Assembly: GCA_009833045.1 (NCBI GenBank) | Contig: WUUP01000003.1 | Location: 62,001 to 126,000, forward strand | Reading direction: 5' to 3' | Length of the DNA stretch: 64,000 bases | From: Saprospirales bacterium GYS_P2D | GTDB lineage: Bacteria > Bacteroidota > Bacteroidia > Chitinophagales > Saprospiraceae | Shown here: one piece after another, positions 63,424-64,000 of the stretch | Position numbering within the stretch: the stretch's first letter is position 1 | Layout: every line of letters starts with the position of its first letter | Translations under genes and position numbers: made by a program | Notes under the pieces: generated by a model | What the model saw: only the letters and a program-made list of their open reading frames with translations | What the model was told of the DNA's origin: nothing | The model's database searches: none

Positions 63424-63490
63424 TCCAGAGTGTACCGATACCAACATTCTATGCCCAAGTCTTGATCGGTGTGCTCTGGACTTTTTATTT
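63424..63490 (+). terminator. Terminator-like long stem after the receiver gene
   Basis: Arms 63424-63439 (TCCAGAGTGTACCGAT) and 63465-63480 (ATCGGTGTGCTCTGGA) pair over 16 positions on the plus-strand RNA, three of them G-U, followed by CTTTTTATTT. On the minus strand the same positions are A-C mismatches, so the structure works in the plus direction, although it lies 125 bp after the receiver stop. Confidence 0.65.
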
Positions 63491-64000
63491 CCAGATGCGA
63501 CTTAGGGCTGTATAGCTCCCTTTGATCATCGTCACGTCTTGACTCTCAGCGACTATGGATATATCAGTGTATGGTGCTGTAGCAAAATAAATATCAGTCA
63601 TCACACATCGACCTTCATCAGCGAATAGCTCCACCGACGCCCGATCTACAATGATCTTCATTTTCACCAGTTCTTTAGGATAGCTCGCAGCGCCCGTATG
63701 ATAATCAGCGAAGGCGTCATGAAAATCACTTCGCCCTGCGAATGTCCTATCTATATAGTAGCCCTGCTCTGAGACATTATATCCGATATGCAGCTGCTCA
63801 TCTTGATCATTAGAGAGTTGGATATCGATGATGCCCGATGCTGGTAGCTCAAATACTATATCCAGCTCATAGGCATCGTCATCTATATCACTCACTATCA
63901 CCGTCGGGCTATCATATGTCACATCCTGAGCGATGACTTCTGACTGTCTTCGTATCTCATCCAGCTCATCGACTACCAGCGATCGGAGCGTATATCCATC
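63485..64000 (-). CDS. GH32 fructosidase (levanase/invertase type), C-terminal part
   Basis: C-terminal 171 residues of a family 32 glycoside hydrolase; the five-bladed catalytic propeller lies beyond the right edge. The visible part is the C-terminal beta-sandwich: VVDELDEIRRQSEVIAQDV (the typical linker), then DIVFELPASGIIDIQLSND, KMKIIVDRASVELFADEGRC and MTDIYFATAP, of which the VDRASVELFADEGR stretch is diagnostic. The frame is open to the edge and no internal start is needed. It would hydrolyse beta-fructans or sucrose. Its signal peptide and full substrate specificity cannot be judged here. Confidence 0.85.
   Translation of the reverse strand, partial: DGYTLRSLVVDELDEIRRQSEVIAQDVTYDSPTVIVSDIDDDAYELDIVFELPASGIIDIQLSNDQDEQLHIGYNVSEQGYYIDRTFAGRSDFHDAFADYHTGAASYPKELVKMKIIVDRASVELFADEGRCVMTDIYFATAPYTDISIVAESQDVTMIKGSYTALSRIWK

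Overview
The window looks like chromosomal DNA of a Bacteroidota bacterium, most likely a Saprospiria-type (Lewinella-like) environmental species. The grounds are several TAnnTTTG promoter -7 elements, two with a TTG about 20-21 bp upstream; many Bacteroidota-typical families (DUF4856, DUF5686, DUF4833, 2TM, HTTM, LIC11966, imelysin); an E1 alpha/beta fused dehydrogenase; sphingolipid genes; and TonB and lipoprotein-rich surface functions. The phylum is secure; the class is inference. There is no rRNA, phage, transposase or CRISPR, and one tRNA (Lys-TTT).

Layout. 1-5.4 kb (minus strand) is an iron-uptake type operon: DUF4856 lipoprotein, imelysin-like lipoprotein, HTTM membrane protein, and a FecA-like TonB receptor cut by the left edge. 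A 79-residue Fur-like winged-helix protein and two palindromes lie just upstream. 6-12.5 kb holds acyl-CoA reductase, endonuclease III, a GNAT-Rof fusion, a LacI-family regulator with a 36-bp perfect palindrome in front, a LuxR-type HTH protein, a MATE pump and a polyprenol-phosphate sugar synthase. 12.6-21.8 kb has the fused E1, a DUF1573 protein, YaaA, a voltage-gated K+ channel with a zinc ribbon, a GH2 beta-galactosidase and FabH. 22-29.4 kb contains a DUF5686 protein and then what looks like a ceramide cluster: DUF4833, fatty-acid hydroxylase, serine palmitoyltransferase, ceramide-synthase-like acyltransferase and an SDR reductase. An ECF sigma / anti-sigma pair, an HD hydrolase and an aldose epimerase follow.

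33-45 kb carries an AraC regulator, a chimeric gene remnant, a two-subunit molybdenum hydroxylase, a GH20 hexosaminidase, heptanucleotide repeat arrays, dGTPase, a secreted metalloprotease, a PhyH dioxygenase, a TlpA-like protein and MsrA. 45.3-47.6 kb is a small defence island (Mrr-type endonuclease plus RES/Xre toxin-antitoxin) bracketed by copies of one palindromic repeat. 47.6-59 kb carries a GMC oxidoreductase with its small subunit, a DbpA-like helicase followed by another heptamer array, a quinone reductase, DinB, a PQQ dehydrogenase, a GyrI-like protein, an alpha/beta hydrolase and a patatin-BamA fusion. 59.3-64 kb has tRNA-Lys, a LIC11966 surface protein, an S41 protease, a lone receiver protein and the C-terminus of a GH32 fructosidase.

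The observations most worth following are the TAGTCNN heptamer arrays that begin exactly at the TAG stop codon of two unrelated genes, the repeat-bounded defence cassette, the ceramide gene cluster, the mini-Fur with its palindromes, and the GNAT-Rof fusion.
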